Positions 15,360-15,372 of a DNA stretch of 15,372 bases are shown piece by piece. The first letter of the stretch is position 1. Every line of letters begins with the position of its first letter. Origin of the DNA: an uncultured Clostridium sp. GTDB taxonomy: Bacteria > Bacillota > Clostridia > TANB77 > CAG-508. The stretch is from positions 1-15,372 of the forward strand of contig USOV01000021.1 in the NCBI GenBank assembly GCA_900556455.1, read 5' to 3'. The notes under the pieces were generated by a model. The model had not been told where the DNA came from, searched no databases, and was given only the letters and a program-made list of their open reading frames with translations. The translations under genes and the position numbers were made by a program.

Positions 15360-15372
15360 AGATCGGAAGAGC
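15360..15372. other. Illumina sequencing adapter remnant
   Basis: The final 13 bases are AGATCGGAAGAGC, identical to the common prefix of the Illumina TruSeq adapters. They sit exactly at the contig end, inside the topoisomerase reading frame. They are an untrimmed library artefact, not genomic DNA; the A at 15360 may be genomic or come from A-tailing. Confidence 0.96.

Overview
The window is a low-GC (roughly 27-30% by eye), gene-dense stretch from an endospore-forming member of the Bacillota, most likely a Clostridia-type gut or anaerobe genome. The grounds are spoIVA, a SpoIIIE/FtsK translocase, strong AGGAGG ribosome sites, near-consensus sigma-A promoters (TTGACA/TATAAT types), U-tailed hairpin terminators and a sortase next to a wall-anchored small protein. 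The standard code is used. The last 13 bases are the Illumina adapter prefix AGATCGGAAGAGC, so the window ends at an untrimmed contig end.

Layout, left to right. (1) 1-1390, + strand: a single-gene unit with its own promoter and terminator, encoding a YfbR-like HD phosphohydrolase with a second, degenerate HD-like half. Its base composition (about 47% GC in a sampled 60 bases) is far from that of its neighbours, so it looks acquired. A divergent promoter points out of the left edge. (2) 1412-2912, + strand: asnS with its own promoter and a strong terminator that it shares with the convergent gene. (3) 2926-11567, minus strand: read from right to left, rsmD, a short coiled-coil protein, a terminator, ftsK/spoIIIE, a frameshifted gene of unknown function, a beta-CASP metallo-beta-lactamase RNase and an intracellular GH15 glucoamylase-like enzyme. 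(4) 11737-12758: a sortase gene (+) broken by two single-base shifts, convergent with a small secreted protein (-) that carries a non-canonical sorting signal (TPHAG, membrane segment, basic tail). (5) 12853-15359, minus strand: pgsA, spoIVA and the C-terminal end of a type IA topoisomerase (topB-like), cut by the adapter.

How they work together. Most genes are core functions: translation (asnS, rsmD), phospholipid synthesis (pgsA), chromosome segregation (ftsK), RNA turnover (beta-CASP enzyme), glycan use (GH15), DNA topology (topB) and the spore coat (spoIVA). The accessory parts are the HD gene and the sortase/substrate pair. I see no RNA genes, CRISPR arrays, insertion sequences or prophage genes, and no gene-free stretch longer than 300 bases. 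The longest gaps are 1-226 and 11515-11736, and both hold promoters.
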